From NCBI RefSeq assembly GCF_963576615.1, contig NC_088714.1, positions 29,198,558 to 29,262,557 on the forward strand: a stretch of 64,000 nucleotides of DNA. Direction: 5' to 3'. Made by a program: the position numbers and the translations under genes. A model generated the notes under the pieces. The model was not told the origin of the DNA. It saw only the letters and a program-made list of their open reading frames with translations, and ran no database searches. Positions 11,668 through 24,723 of the stretch are shown piece after piece. The stretch is from Watersipora subatra (Eukaryota; Bryozoa; Gymnolaemata; Cheilostomatida; Watersiporidae). How positions within the stretch are numbered: the first letter of the stretch is position 1; each line of letters begins with the position of its first letter.

Positions 11668-11742
11668 TAGAAAAGTGCAGTTGTTGGCGTTTGAACCGAA
11701 AACCTAATGATCACGGTCCTGACACCTTACCAACTGCACTAT
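11668..11742 (-). other. tRNA-like (Pol III A/B-box) head fused to the LINE 5' end
   Basis: On the minus strand, TAGTGCAGTTGGTAAGG (A-box-like) is followed about 30 nt later by CGGTTCAAACGCC (B-box-like). A GTCCTTGGACAAGAC block, common in animal SINEs, then leads directly into the LINE N-terminal frame. This is either a SINE inserted at the LINE end or a tRNA-like promoter belonging to the LINE 5' UTR. Confidence 0.5.
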
Positions 11743-11766
11743 CTGTCCTGTATATATATACAGGAC

Positions 11767-11835
<69 letters not shown>
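11743..11835. repeat. 26-bp palindrome plus (TA)n microsatellite
   Basis: CTGTCCTGTA and its inverted copy TACAGGACAG flank a short TA run, followed by about 65 bp of pure TA. Confidence 0.9.
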
Positions 11836-11838
<3 letters not shown>

Positions 11839-12192
11839 TTGGTAAGAAATTTATTAAAATTTGACTAAGCAAAAAATTACTAAAAGTTTCGTATTACACG
11901 AAAGGTGTGTAACACTCATCAGATAAAATGCTTAGTGAGGACTATACACAAGATTCTGCATTAGCTGGTAAGCTGAAATAAAAGCTCAGGTATTAAAAGC
12001 TAGATGGATAAGCTGTTAATCTAGCTTTTAATACCTGAGCTTTTATTTCAGCTTACCAGCTAATGCAGAATCTTGTGTATAGTCCTCACTAAGCATTTTA
12101 TCTGAAGAGTGTTACACACCTTTTGTGTAATACGAAACTTTTAGTAATTTTTTGCTTAGTCAAATTTTAATAAATTTCTTACCAAATTTATA
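11836..12192. mobile_element. Near-perfect palindromic (snap-back) element
   Basis: The arm starting AAATTTGGTAAGAAATTTAT at 11836 is repeated inverted, ending at 12192, with only a handful of mismatches over about 170 bp per arm. The centre lies near 12013 (AGCTAGAT ... ATCTAGCT). There is no coding frame. Both sides are (TA)n tracts, so it sits inside, or generated, a TA microsatellite. It is most likely a palindromic MITE. Confidence 0.8.
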
Positions 12193-12245
12193 GTAAGCTC
12201 TACTTTAGTATCGAGCACTTTATGCTGACTTTTAGCCTATACTGT

Positions 12246-12246
<1 letters not shown>

Positions 12247-12339
<93 letters not shown>
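12247..12339. repeat. (TA)n microsatellite
   Basis: About 90 bp of pure TA on the far side of the palindromic element. Confidence 0.95.
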
Positions 12340-12342
<3 letters not shown>

Positions 12343-12386
12343 GTAGCCTATGCTCATCTATATTTGCCGCTATAAAAACATATAAA

Positions 12387-13160
12387 GTGGAACCTCTACT
12401 TACGAAATTATTTCGTTCGAAAAGCAGTTTCGTAAGCAAAACATGTTTTACCTTATATGTAAATGCCCTAATCTTTTTAAGCCCACAAAACACAGACATG
12501 ATGTTTCTATATATTAATCATACATGTAATGCTTAAAACCTATAAAAGATGCATGTAGACGTTAGAGTTATATTAATTTAATACAAAATAAAACGACTAA
12601 CACAAACACAAAAAGAATAGAGAAACAGCGAACAAAAACTTCATGTTTGTTTACATTTGGCATTGGTTGTCTAGACGAGGCTAAGCAAAGATTGTGGAAA
12701 GTGGGAGGGTATTGGTCAGAAGAGGTGGGTATTGCATTGCTGTCCTGGTTTTGTTTTATTCAGAGTAAATGTTTCAAGAGTACAAGCAACAAATTTATTT
12801 AGGACGCTACAAACTGAAAAATGTTATAAAGAAAGTGTTGAGCTTGAATTGTTAGACATCAGTTGTTTGTCCCTTTACGTAACATAAGATACATTGTAAC
12901 TCGAAACAAATAGGGCCTAACACAAACAGAAAAATTGTTGTTTGCTGGCTTTTGGTAACAATTGAAACTGAGTTAGGCATGTTGTGCGCCTTACCCGTGG
13001 AAGTATTATCAAAATATAAAACAAACAACTGGCCCAAAATACAAAAGCCCTGTTGTATCTAAACAAATATTTTGTAATTTGAAGCAAATTTTTCACCAAA
13101 AGATGTTTTGTAACTTTAAAATTTTATATGAAAGTAGTCTTTTGTAAGTACAAGTTCCAC
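12387..13160. mobile_element. Probable Tigger-like MITE with imperfect TIRs
   Basis: GTGGAACCTCTACTTACGAA at 12387 pairs with an inverted end finishing TACTTACAAA...GTTCCAC at 13160 (GTGGAACTTGTACTTACAAA when reversed). The 0.77-kb interior has no transposase frame. The TA flanks are less clear than in the other elements. Confidence 0.55.
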
Positions 13161-13910
13161 GGTAACAAAGTTTCAGTAACCACAACCTATGAAACACCTA
13201 ACACACATAATTATATTTGCTATATAAAATGGCTTATCTTTTATTTCAATAACACCCACTAGACTAACTTTAGATTTACTCACCAACTTCAATCTAAACA
13301 GCGTAAAAAGTCTAAGTACCCAATGCGCTTTCCTAAAATGGAAAATTGAATAATTTTATTTGCAAAATAACCCTTATCATAGTAGAAATTATATCTAGAA
13401 AAATGATCAGAACAAGAATCTTTTTGCATATCTTTATTTAAACTACCCTTTGGGCTGATAGTGAGAACGAGTAAAAAGTGGGATTTTTTGTACAAGATAT
13501 ATAAGATGCCGCTCTTGAATTGTTGAAGCAATCATCTTAATCGGTTGCCATAAAATTAAATGTCCATTTTTTTAATATTAGGTTCCCTAGTTCAAAACCA
13601 TTTCTATTACCTATTCTAAGCGAATGAATAGTTGGGTCAATTAGATCATAACTTCAATGATATTTTATTTCGACGTAAAACCATCTTTAAAAATTTGATT
13701 ATAGTTGAAGACTTGAATGTCAATCTATTAAACTGAAGTTTAGCTAATAAGTAAAAACACATAGGCCTTATTCATTAACACTGGTTACCATCAAAGCCAT
13801 TTGAGTTACAAATAATTCTTTGATGTTGCTATAACATATAATGACAGTAGCTCACTGAAATATTCATGTTTTCAGCAAGTCAATGGTCTCAGTAATTCTC
13901 CCAAACTTAC
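13161..13910. other. Non-coding stretch downstream of the LPHPG exon
   Basis: AT-rich and without a recognised repeat. If the donor at 13911 is used this is intron; otherwise the frame closes at TGA 13864-13866. Confidence 0.4.
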
Positions 13911-14052
13911 CACCAATAGTGATACCTGCTGTCTCATCCGCTTTACCAACTGTTTTTCCAGGATGAGGAAGAGTTTCAACATCAAAAATACGGAAAGCCT
14001 TCATGATACCCTTTAATTCATCTTTAGCAGATGCCGACTCTGTCACTTTATA
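13911..14052 (-). CDS. GTPase gene exon with LPHPG block
   Basis: The acceptor TTTACAG|TATAAAG gives phase 0. The peptide has KDELKGIMKAFRIFDVETLP followed by HPG, the conserved end of the large-GTPase domain. Two endings are possible: the strong donor GGTG|GTAAGT after 13911 (phase 1), or reading on through KFGRITETIDLLKT to TGA at 13864-13866. The read-on residues still look family-like, so an alternative truncated C-terminus cannot be excluded. Confidence 0.75.
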
Positions 14053-17000
14053 CTGTAAATAATTGACTAAATGATAGCAAAGAGTTCTTTTTGAGTGCAG
14101 TTTGCTTTAAAACGTTCAAACAGTAATACTGCAGACAGAAATTTTGTATAATTTATGTCTGAGTTATTGAGAGATACATGTAGGTCTACGTACATCATTT
14201 TAACATTTCTAAAGGCTGATGAAAGGAAGCTAATGAAGAGGTAAGTGTTTTGAGTAGTCCGAATAATCCCACTTAGATATATGTGAGAATGTACATTTGC
14301 TTTAAGAATTGATATTAGACTAGTAATCTGCTTTAGTGTTTTTACTAGTTCCAACAGCATCACCTCACCACCTTGAACCCAATATGATGTTTCAGTTAGT
14401 CACATGACATGGGGACCAGAACAATAACTACAGTAAGATCAACCTATGTCCCATATTTTATACAACTTTACTGTCAGCTTTGAAACTCGAAATTACACAT
14501 TAAATTTACAAAATAATCAAAGCAATGAAATTATTTTAACAAAACTAGCAACAATGCCATTTTTTCCAAGCAATTTGATTACTAAAAATTTCTCAAAGAA
14601 GATAATAAGCAGCCGCTGGAAAGCTCATTTGACTACACATCTGATTTGAGCATAAAAATTCTAGAAGCGAATAAGAGCTTTGTGATAGGAATTAACTAAC
14701 TAGGTTAAGTCAAAAAGAGACCATCAAGAATTCTAGCATTGTGAAGCCATTGACGCTTAACTGAGTGTGCTCTGTCATCATGATACATACTAGGCCTATA
14801 ATGTAGTAGTGTTTAAGAGATGCATTAAATATGTCTTCAATGTTGAGAGAAGTAGAACCAAATATACGCTAGCTGATATTTCGGTAAATAATCAAAGTTT
14901 TTGAGCCAGCAAAAGTGGAAACATTTTTTTACCTTGACCAACTAAACATTTTATGAAAAATGACAAAACTTCAGTTTGATCATGTTCAATTTGTAACAAC
15001 TAACCAAAGCAGATCAGATACAGTTCCATTTTTTAATCAAAACGAACTATTGAACACTAATAATTGATAAGATATGACAACCGTTTTCATGTGTGATATC
15101 AAGCAGCAGTGTAAGTCAGTAGATGTGCTTTTTGTTAAAACTAGTTTGCAGCTGCAAAAATTGGCTGGAAGCTAATAACAGATTATTGACTAGCGTATTA
15201 TTTGTGTATCAAAATGTAACTTGGGAGCAGGTAGTTTTTCACACCTAAAAAAAGCTTAAAATTGCTAAGTGGGCTCTGTTGGCTCTGCATATATACTGTA
15301 AAACCTCTAATTGCACGAAATGTCGTTCGATTTTTCAACCGCTCATCTAGTGGTGGCCAAAAAGAGGTGGTGTTCACATAAAGGCTGACATTGTATTTTT
15401 TCAAGTAACTCATCGAAATTTTGTGAAGATAATTTCACAGGTGAAGCAAATCCGCCTTTTTTGACACTTATCTTCGGGGCGAGAGACATTAACCCTTTTA
15501 CATGCAAGAAATCTGCTAACTTACCTTCAACATGTTGTAGATGTCTAAATAAATATGCATTAAAAAAACAAAAAAAATATCTTTACCAGTTGATATCTAC
15601 TGCTTGCAAAATACCTGTGCGGATATTAAAACCTGTGCTCTACGTTGCAAACTGTTAAAGTTTCAAATTTTCTATTTCATTCTACAGGTAAGGCATATTG
15701 TTATTTTGCAACTATATTTAACAAATTTGCATAAAATCTCCTTGTGCATATGCTTGCTACAGTTTTCAGGCGTAACTGGCTATTTGTATACAATAGAAAA
15801 GGAGTTACGAGCGTTGATTGTTTGTAAGCCAAGTTAAGATAACCGCAAGGATGATATCACGTAATATGTTGTAAATCTGCAAATTTGTTAAGCTATATAA
15901 TAATAATTTATCAAATGCTATAAATATATCTTCTAAAACAAGTGACATAAACAACCATGCTTATAATACGCGCAGAAACAAAAATTTACATTTTGGAAAC
16001 AAAAATATTGGCATCGTTTGCTCGGCCAGTTGCCTTCTGATTGTTGCTTTAGTTGGAAACAATTTCATCTTCTTCTGGCTGTTTAGTTATACCTTCCACA
16101 ATGTCTTTTGACCTCAACTTTTTTTCTGCACTGCTAAACTAGTCGACATTAGCGTTCAAACAATTTTTTTAACAGAGCAAACTTTTTATGCATTGCATTT
16201 CTCCCTAATAATGATAATAACCTTTAGCTGCATAGGCGCTAAGCCTGTTTTTCACATACGTCGATGTCTCAAGCCCGTAGTAAAATAAAAAACCACTATT
16301 ACTCTGATGCATTTATTATTCCTATGGTGTTGCTGTCAAAGTTTTAACAAAAAAGACCAAAAGAGTCTGCTATCGAATAACCCTAATACAGCTCGCAACA
16401 TAGGCTGGATTGCCAGAGACTAAACTTGCAACACAAGCTGCCAGTTTAGCTAGGTTAACGGCCACATAGCTAAGAGACGAATCTGGGCATTATGTTGGAG
16501 CAACATAAGATTCCCAACAAAGAGTCACACCAAACTGTATGTCATGACCACAACCAAAGGCGGAGTAGAAAACTTATCCTCTGGCTAACCACTAGGATGT
16601 CAGTTTATCTGAACCTGTTCTGCCCACTAGATAACATTTCTGTACAGCCGAGAGATACTCTAGTAGCGCAGCATATAAGGTGCTGAGCCGACTATCCAGC
16701 AGACATCAAGATTAGCTCAGAGAAAATGAGAGGGAGAGAAAAAAAGGAGAAAGAAGAGAGAGGGCAAAGACAAGAAAGAGGAGTTATTAAAAATCTCTAC
16801 TACATTTAAAGGCTGCTCTACTTTGTGATAGTAATTTACTCTAAAATAGATAATTGCCATTAAACTGATATATACATGTATTATGAATTCATTAAATGTT
16901 AGCATTCCAAGTAAATAAACTTTTGCACGGCACCCGTTTGACTATCTAGATACAATATCTTGATCATCATATTCACATAGCAATAGTGCAAAAGTAAATT

Positions 17001-20000
17001 GACATTTTCTGATAAAGAATTAATTTGGTTTTAGCTTAAGCTGATATGCCATTTTTCTTTCAGTTTTACGCATTATAAACAATGACTCATCATTATTTAT
17101 AGCCATTCCTTCTTTTGATTAAAGTGTAACAGTAAAAAATTTAGTACCGACATTACTGCAACGCTTCTGAAATTACTCACTTTTCAGACTAATTTATAAA
17201 AAAAATTGAACAACTGATCTTTGAAATAATAGTTATACCTAAAAAGAATAGCATATTTAAATACTCTAGCAAGAGGACTATTACATTTATCTCCATAAAC
17301 CCACTTCTCATTGGCCAATCTTTGGCCAGCACCATGTGCCATCATTATGTGCTTTCTCAACTCATTTCCTTGGTAAGCGCGCCGCAGATTACTTCCTAAT
17401 AATTGTTCACATCTAATCTGTAGCAGGCACAGGAGTCCAATAAAGCTTTATTGCTGACACATTCAAATCTATTCTGATTTAAGGTGAATCAAGGACAAAA
17501 CTGTTGTAGTCATATCAAAACTAATTAACTTACATGAACACTTGAAGTGATTGTGTTTACCAAGTTTTTTGGTTTGAATGAAGAGTTGTTCCTCATTTTG
17601 TACTATTCTTAATAGTTTGAAAACAAAACGAGCCTCAAAAAGGTGAGGTGATATAATCTATGGTACTAATAATAACAATAATAATCTATTACTATAAGCT
17701 ACCTTTCAGTCATCAACTGCCTTCAACATATTGTTCATTACAATCCAGATCTTGCATAAAATTAAGAAAGGCTACATGACAACACTACCCTATTGTTTAC
17801 TAACTTTTCGACCACAGCGAAAGTAGTTTTGATTGTTTTTTTCACAAGAAAGTTTTTTTAAATGTCTTTCAGTAATTTATATTAATGTATTTTGCCTTAC
17901 CATTTCATCAAGCGTCATTGGTTTCTCATCAAATTCCCAATTTCTCACCAAAACAACGTTTCTTTGGAAAATATATCCTGTTGCATCATCATCAGCATGA
18001 AGGGCGCATACCTAAAATATTTGATATAATGTGTTACCTGATGTACAAATTGCCCTCAGCAATATGTTAATGTAGACAGGAAGAAACTAGAGGAACCTTA
18101 CACAGACATGACAATGTACATACATACTGTACGTACTGCATTACATTCAGCAAATATGATTGAAGCCTACTAAAATATTATACTGTTTCATAGAAACAGC
18201 TGGCTCGTTTCAAATTTTTGCCACCAGAAATGGTGAATATTTAATTTCGATGACCAATCTATAAAAAACCAGAAAAAACTAGCTCACACTAAACTCTAAA
18301 AATTCATTATCGCACAGCGAGAAATCAAGTCTCTTTCTTTAAGGCACACTACACTTTAAGACACTGAAAAGGGTTTTTACTGCAATAGTCTGTTAACCAC
18401 ACATACCCGTGTTTACTGAGGTAAATAGACATTAAATACGGCAGCCAAACTATCTGCTAAATTATTGCTGGATCAAAACCAAATAATGTTCAGCCGTCTT
18501 GCAATTTTACGTCTGGAGAAGGTCACCAAATGTTATCACCAGGCAATCCACCTTTGGTACGACTTTGAACAAGCTTTTGTCAGAGTATCTAGCAGCTAAA
18601 TTTTTAACAGAGAACGTCGATGTTAGCAATAAGCTTAAATATACCGTGTGTTATATACATGTATCTATACAAATCTCAGTGTTTGTTGGTTAGATTGTCT
18701 GTCAATGTCCGTATGTCCGTATGTAGAGAAGTGTGCTATTCATTACCCTACGCATTCAACTGGTCATACCATGTAACAATTGGGGTGATGCTTTTTACAC
18801 CTGCCAATATTTAACGATTCACGCTTGATCTAGCACGCTTGGAGTAAATGATTACATGACAGTCATGATGCAATCTTTTTCTCTAATACTGGCTTCAGAC
18901 ACGGCTCTTAGTTACTCGCTAAGTTACTAGCCTTTATTACTAGCTAAAGTTGCTCGAATTTATTAGATAAAGAAACTTAGAATACATTACATTGCAATAG
19001 GTAGCGTAAGAAAAATGCAATTTAAAAATCTATTTTTGATTAAAGCCTTTCTTTTTTCCTTATGCAACGCAGGGCATTCACTAGTGTGTATATATGTATA
19101 TCTATATACTATAGTATATATTATAGATATAGTATATAATACTAAAGTATATATATATATATATACTATAGTATATAGATATATATATGTATATATATAT
19201 ATACATCTATATATATATTTCTCAAAGTATGTCGTATACTATGTTGTATATATATCATTTTCTACTACGTAAATACAAATCATCATATGTACGTAACTCA
19301 TATATAACTAGCTACTTAAAGGTTGACTTGCAACAAAATTCGCATTACAGTTATTTGGTACCAAAAGATTCACTATGTTTTACTCTGCTGTGTTGTAATT
19401 GCAAAAAAAGTGGAAATGTGATTACAAGCTCTTAAAATCGCAAAAACGAACAGTTAATCACGGCCATCACGAGACCGCCATAGATTAGATTCTCTTTCCA
19501 AAACGGCTCAAATGGGACGTAGTTGTTACAAGATGGCTTCAGTTTACACTTTTGCGCAACCTCCTTCATCAAAATATTTTCACAAATATACTTGATGCAT
19601 TCAATAAAACCATGTCTATTGTTCTTACGCGTCTATTTAATCATCATTGTAATGCTGTCATTTCGAGCAGTGATATCTCAAAACCTACCGTAAAAATTTG
19701 CATTATTCTTTAACCTTAGCTCGAATGGGGGCATATCATCATCTGATAAACATGACGAGCCTGTTGATCACCAGTGATAGTCGAAAAATGCTGCAGAAAT
19801 TATTCACGCTGTTTGGCAAGAAGTATGGGACACATGATCAGATTACGACTAGACAATTAGACCAAGCCGAAACAAAACTAAACTAGCGAGCATCTATATT
19901 TGGTAAGGGCTCTTCGGTAAAACCCAAAGTGTTTGTCATAAACTAGTGCTACGAGCAGTTTTGAATTGAGCCTTTTATTGGCCTTTCAATTTATATGACA

Positions 20001-21264
20001 ACATCACGTGACAAAACAATTACCAAATTGTAAGGACTACATCAGAGAAATAAACTGATTTCCATCTACGGCGGTTTCGTGATGGCGGCGATTAACTGTT
20101 CGTTTTTTAGGTTTTAAGAGCTTGTAATCACATTTCCATGTATTTTGCACCTACAACACAGCAGAGTAAGACATGGTGAATCTTTTGCTAAATCTCTGCC
20201 CTTTAGGGTATGAATACGTACAAACTTCTGTATGTCTGGTTACTTTGATTCTTGTGCCCATTTCATACAAGACAAACTACTGTACAACCTTCTCTGAATC
20301 ATTTTACAAGCTTTAGCTAGCTAGCAATTTTCAGCATTGCACCAGCATTTACAGTGCACCAGCAAGCATCATTCTCAATAAGTGATCAAGTGCGGTACCT
20401 TCTACATTGCACTAAGTTAGCTTGTTTTCTTCGAGCACTCTCTGTACCAGCAGCAAAGCTGTGTCTTCCTGGCAGTTTCTGCTTTTTAAAACCCAAAAAT
20501 AATAAACTAAACAACTTTATTTAGCCTGCTAGAAAATTTAATTACGTAATAAATTTATTTTCAAGTGTACAAGTCACGTAATTGGCGTTGATACGATTTT
20601 TGTTTTCTCTTTGCTCGCTACATGTACCAGATCAAGTCACTTTACTCTAAAGGTATGTACGTACACTACTGTATAGTAAATAAAATTTCATTTTTTGATT
20701 GCCTTTAAAGGGTAAAGTGTACGAGAGGCCGCTTTCGAGAATTGCATCGCACAGTGTTTATGGTCAAATTAGGTTGAAAAGGTTTTAACCAGACTTGCTA
20801 AAGGTTATAGTGAAAGCTGAGAAGTGATAAAATTTTAGAGATGAAAAGTTGAATATTAGTGAAATATTTAAAAATACATACTAAAACTCAGATTTAATTA
20901 GCTTTAGATGTGTGTTTAGTAAGCTGAACTAATTTGAAATGATTTCTAAGCATATGTTGTACGTACATCTTGAAAGTTAGAACTCCTTACCGTGCGTACT
21001 GCATTTCATACACAAATTATGATGTTGCATTTCACAGTATTGCAGATCATAACCACTAGGCGCACTTAACACAATGCAGCTGCTGCAGGTAACTACAGTT
21101 ACTAAAGTTAACATACTGTTTTGTTAGTAATTTTCAATATGTACAGCATTTTTATAAAATTTTGGACGGTTTTTACCATTCTTTTGCATTGTATAACAAC
21201 AATGGTTTCTATACCCCTACATAGGATTTTTTCGGCATACGATGCCAACCTTGGAACCTATCTA

Positions 21265-21315
<51 letters not shown>

Positions 21316-24300
21316 TTATATATATATATATATATAATTTATTCATGTTAAACCTTAGATAAAAAACAACTTCATTACTATTAGTTTCATGTCTGCTACG
21401 CAGACAATCATCAGATAAAATTGTTTTGGTCCAACTGAGTTATATATGTAAGAGAGGTGTAATTACTATAACGACTGATAGCTATGTAATTGCATTTCGT
21501 AGTGTGTATTTAGTAGAATGTCGGCATGTGGAAGCTAGCTCGTTACGCTTGTTGAGTGAGCTCATTTCTGGTTTTGTGAGGATGATGTACTTTTCTGATA
21601 TGCACAGGTTACAACGCTTGGTGGCTGGGTCGTATGGCCTTGCGTGTTGAACGATTTTCCATTTAATTGTATACAGTGTGTTCAGGCCTTTTAGCTGCCA
21701 GATGTAGTTACTAAGCTCTGTGGCAGATTGCTTGTCCTGGTGCCTGAAAGATGATATGTGGCCGCTGAATCGTGTCTTAAAGGTATTTTCTGTGAGGCCA
21801 ACATAACTTTCTGTAGGCTTGCTACCGTCGTCTGCGGTGACTACAGCTTGGTAAATGAGCGACTTGCTAAGACAGTTACCTTCGAGAGGGCATTCATTTG
21901 GTGCGCGACAGTTGCATGTTTTGTTGTTTGCTGGGTGCGTCGAGGCGTTGTTCAAAAGCTTCTTATTGTGATTGTTGATGGTTTGTTTGATGTTAGGCAT
22001 GCAGCTGTAGCCAATCTTTGTGTTGTTTCTATTAAATAGCTTTCTTAGAGGGTGATTGCTCGGAAAAGATTTATTTAATATTTTGATGAATGTCTGACCG
22101 ATGTTATTTGCCACGTTTCTGCTATATGGTGAGTTGAACCATGTGATTTTTCTTCGTCGCCTGTGTTGTCTAGTTGGTGTAGTGGTCTCATGGGGTGTGA
22201 ATTTCAGCTGGTGTGTATATCCGCTTGTTGTCAATGCCTGCTGGTACGGTGGTGCTGCTCGGTTGAACTCATTAGCATCGGATGAGATTGCTGATAGTCG
22301 GTGGTTGATTGCTTGAGGTAACTGCTTTATAATGCAGGGTGGGTGGTTGGATTGAGTGTGGATGTATGATGGGATGTTATTGGGTTTGTTGTACGGTGAG
22401 TATTTCCCAGTTGTTAGGTCGAAGGTGACGTCTAGGAAGTGTGTCACTTTTTTGTTGGTTTCGGCTGTGATGTTTAGTCCGTGCTTCTTGAATATAAGGC
22501 AGAGGTCTTTTTTTTATTTTTTTGGTTTGGCGGGGTGTAGATCCTGTTACTGCTAAACCGTCATCTCTATACAGTCCTAGGTTGATGCTGTGCTTCTTAC
22601 TGATCTCGTGTAGTAAGAATGAGCCAATTAATTCGCACGTTTCTGCTCCGTCGTAACTCCCCATTGTCACGTCAAAATGGGAGTTTTCTCCCCTTTTGCC
22701 CCACGTTGTATTTCCGTTGAATAATACTGATTGTTTGGTGTGCATGATGATGTCTGTGTCCTCAGGTGTAATGTTATCGTATTTTGATGCAAATTTCAAG
22801 GCTGATTGGAGGAGTTCGGCTGAGATAGAGGAGTAGAAATTGACTACGTCAAACTCTATAAAAATAGCTCTATCTCTGTTCTGGATATTCTTGAACCAGG
22901 TAATGACCTCTGCGGTGTTTTTCCACTGGTTGATGCTTAGACTCTTGCTGATGTTACAGTTTATGCAGGCGAGAATTGCTTTGCTTATGCATCCGATGTT
23001 TGATTTAGCAGGGTTTATTAATCTACATGCAGGGTTCTCTTTGAAGTTGGTTTTGTGGTCTTTCAATGTGATAAATGCGTCTCGTTGGGTCATGCCATTA
23101 ATTCTGTCGTCTAGGTCGAGAGTTGTAGTGATCTTTTTGGCTTCTCTGTTAATACTGTCTGTTACGTCAGCATCGATCTTTTTGTATGAGTTGGTTATGC
23201 TGTTTTGGAGTAGTCGGTTGTATTCGGCAGTGCCTATTTTGTAGAAGTTTGATGTCTTGTCAGCTGGGACTACCATTGATTGTGGGTTGTTAGTGATGTT
23301 CGCCATGTCTTTGGATAGTTTCTGTTGGAAAGTGCACGGCTGCTGTTGCCTGAATCTTACGTTGCGTATCATATTAGCCATTTCTCGTTCGAATTTCTTT
23401 AGTTCGTGTATTTGCGGTGGTGATTTGCGTGAGTTAAATCCGAATGTTTCTTTGCTTTCAAATGTGATGTGCGGGTTCAGGTGGAAAAATGCTTTCCATC
23501 GCATTCTCTTTATAAGGTGTTCTACTTTTTCTACAAGTCGTTTAGTATACTCTTGTTGTGATGGTATGCGGATGTTCTTGACTGAGTATCCAAGGTTTAT
23601 ACAATCCATGTTGGCGTCTTTAAGCGGAGAGTGCTCTACTGTTTATGAGGAGCGTATATATTCCAATGTAGTGTGTTAAAGCTGCCAAATAGTGCTCAAT
23701 GAGTGGTCAGAGCTTAAATATAAAATTTATTCATGTAAAACCTTAGATAAAAAACAACTTCATTACTATTAGTTTCATGTCTGTTACGCAGACAATCATC
23801 AGATGAAATTGTTTTGGTCCAACTGAGTTATATATGTAAGAGAGGTGTAATTACTATAACGACTGATAGCTATGTAATTGCATTTCGTAGTGTGTATTTA
23901 GTAGAATGTCGGCATGTGGAAGCTAGCTCGTTACGCTTGTTGAGTGAGCTCATTTCTGGTTTTGTGAGGATGATGTACTTTTCTGATATGCACAGGTTAC
24001 AACGCTTGGTGGCTGGGTCGTATGGCCTTGCGTGTTGAACGATTTTCCATTTAATTGTATACGGTGTGTTCAGGCCTTTTAGCTGCCAGATGTAGTTACT
24101 AAGCTCTGTGGCAACACAGAGCCTAACACTCCGTATACAATTAAATGGAAAATCGTTCAACACGCAAGGCCATACGACCCAGCCACCAAGCGTTGTAACC
24201 TGTGCATATCAGAAAAGTACATCATCCTCACAAAACCAGAAATGAGCTCACTCAACAAGCGTAACGAGCTAGCTTCCACATGCCGACATTCTACTAAATA

Positions 24301-24663
24301 CACACTACGAAATGCAATTACATAGCTATCAGTCGTTATAGTAATTACACCTCTCTTACATATATAACTCAGTTGGACCAAAACAATTTCATCTGATGAT
24401 TGTCTGCGTAGCAGACATGAAACTAATAGTAATGAAGTTGTTTTTTATCTAAGGTTTTACATGAATAATTTTTATATTTAAGCTCTGACCACTCATTGAG
24501 CACTATTTGGCAGCTTTAACACACTACATTGGAATATATATATATATATATCCAATGTAATTGGAATATAATATATATATATATATCTATATATGTATAA
24601 ATAAAAACTTTTTACTACCAAAGCAATACTGGGCATTCACCTAGTATATATATATATATATAT

Positions 24664-24723
<60 letters not shown>

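Noticed and set aside
11535-12536. Frames with long YIYIYI runs
   Set aside because: (TA)n microsatellite translation.
21426-24381. Three identical 74-residue frames (MVQLSYICKRG...) as a gene family
   Set aside because: They are the antisense of the repeated 3' end of the Penelope-like element.
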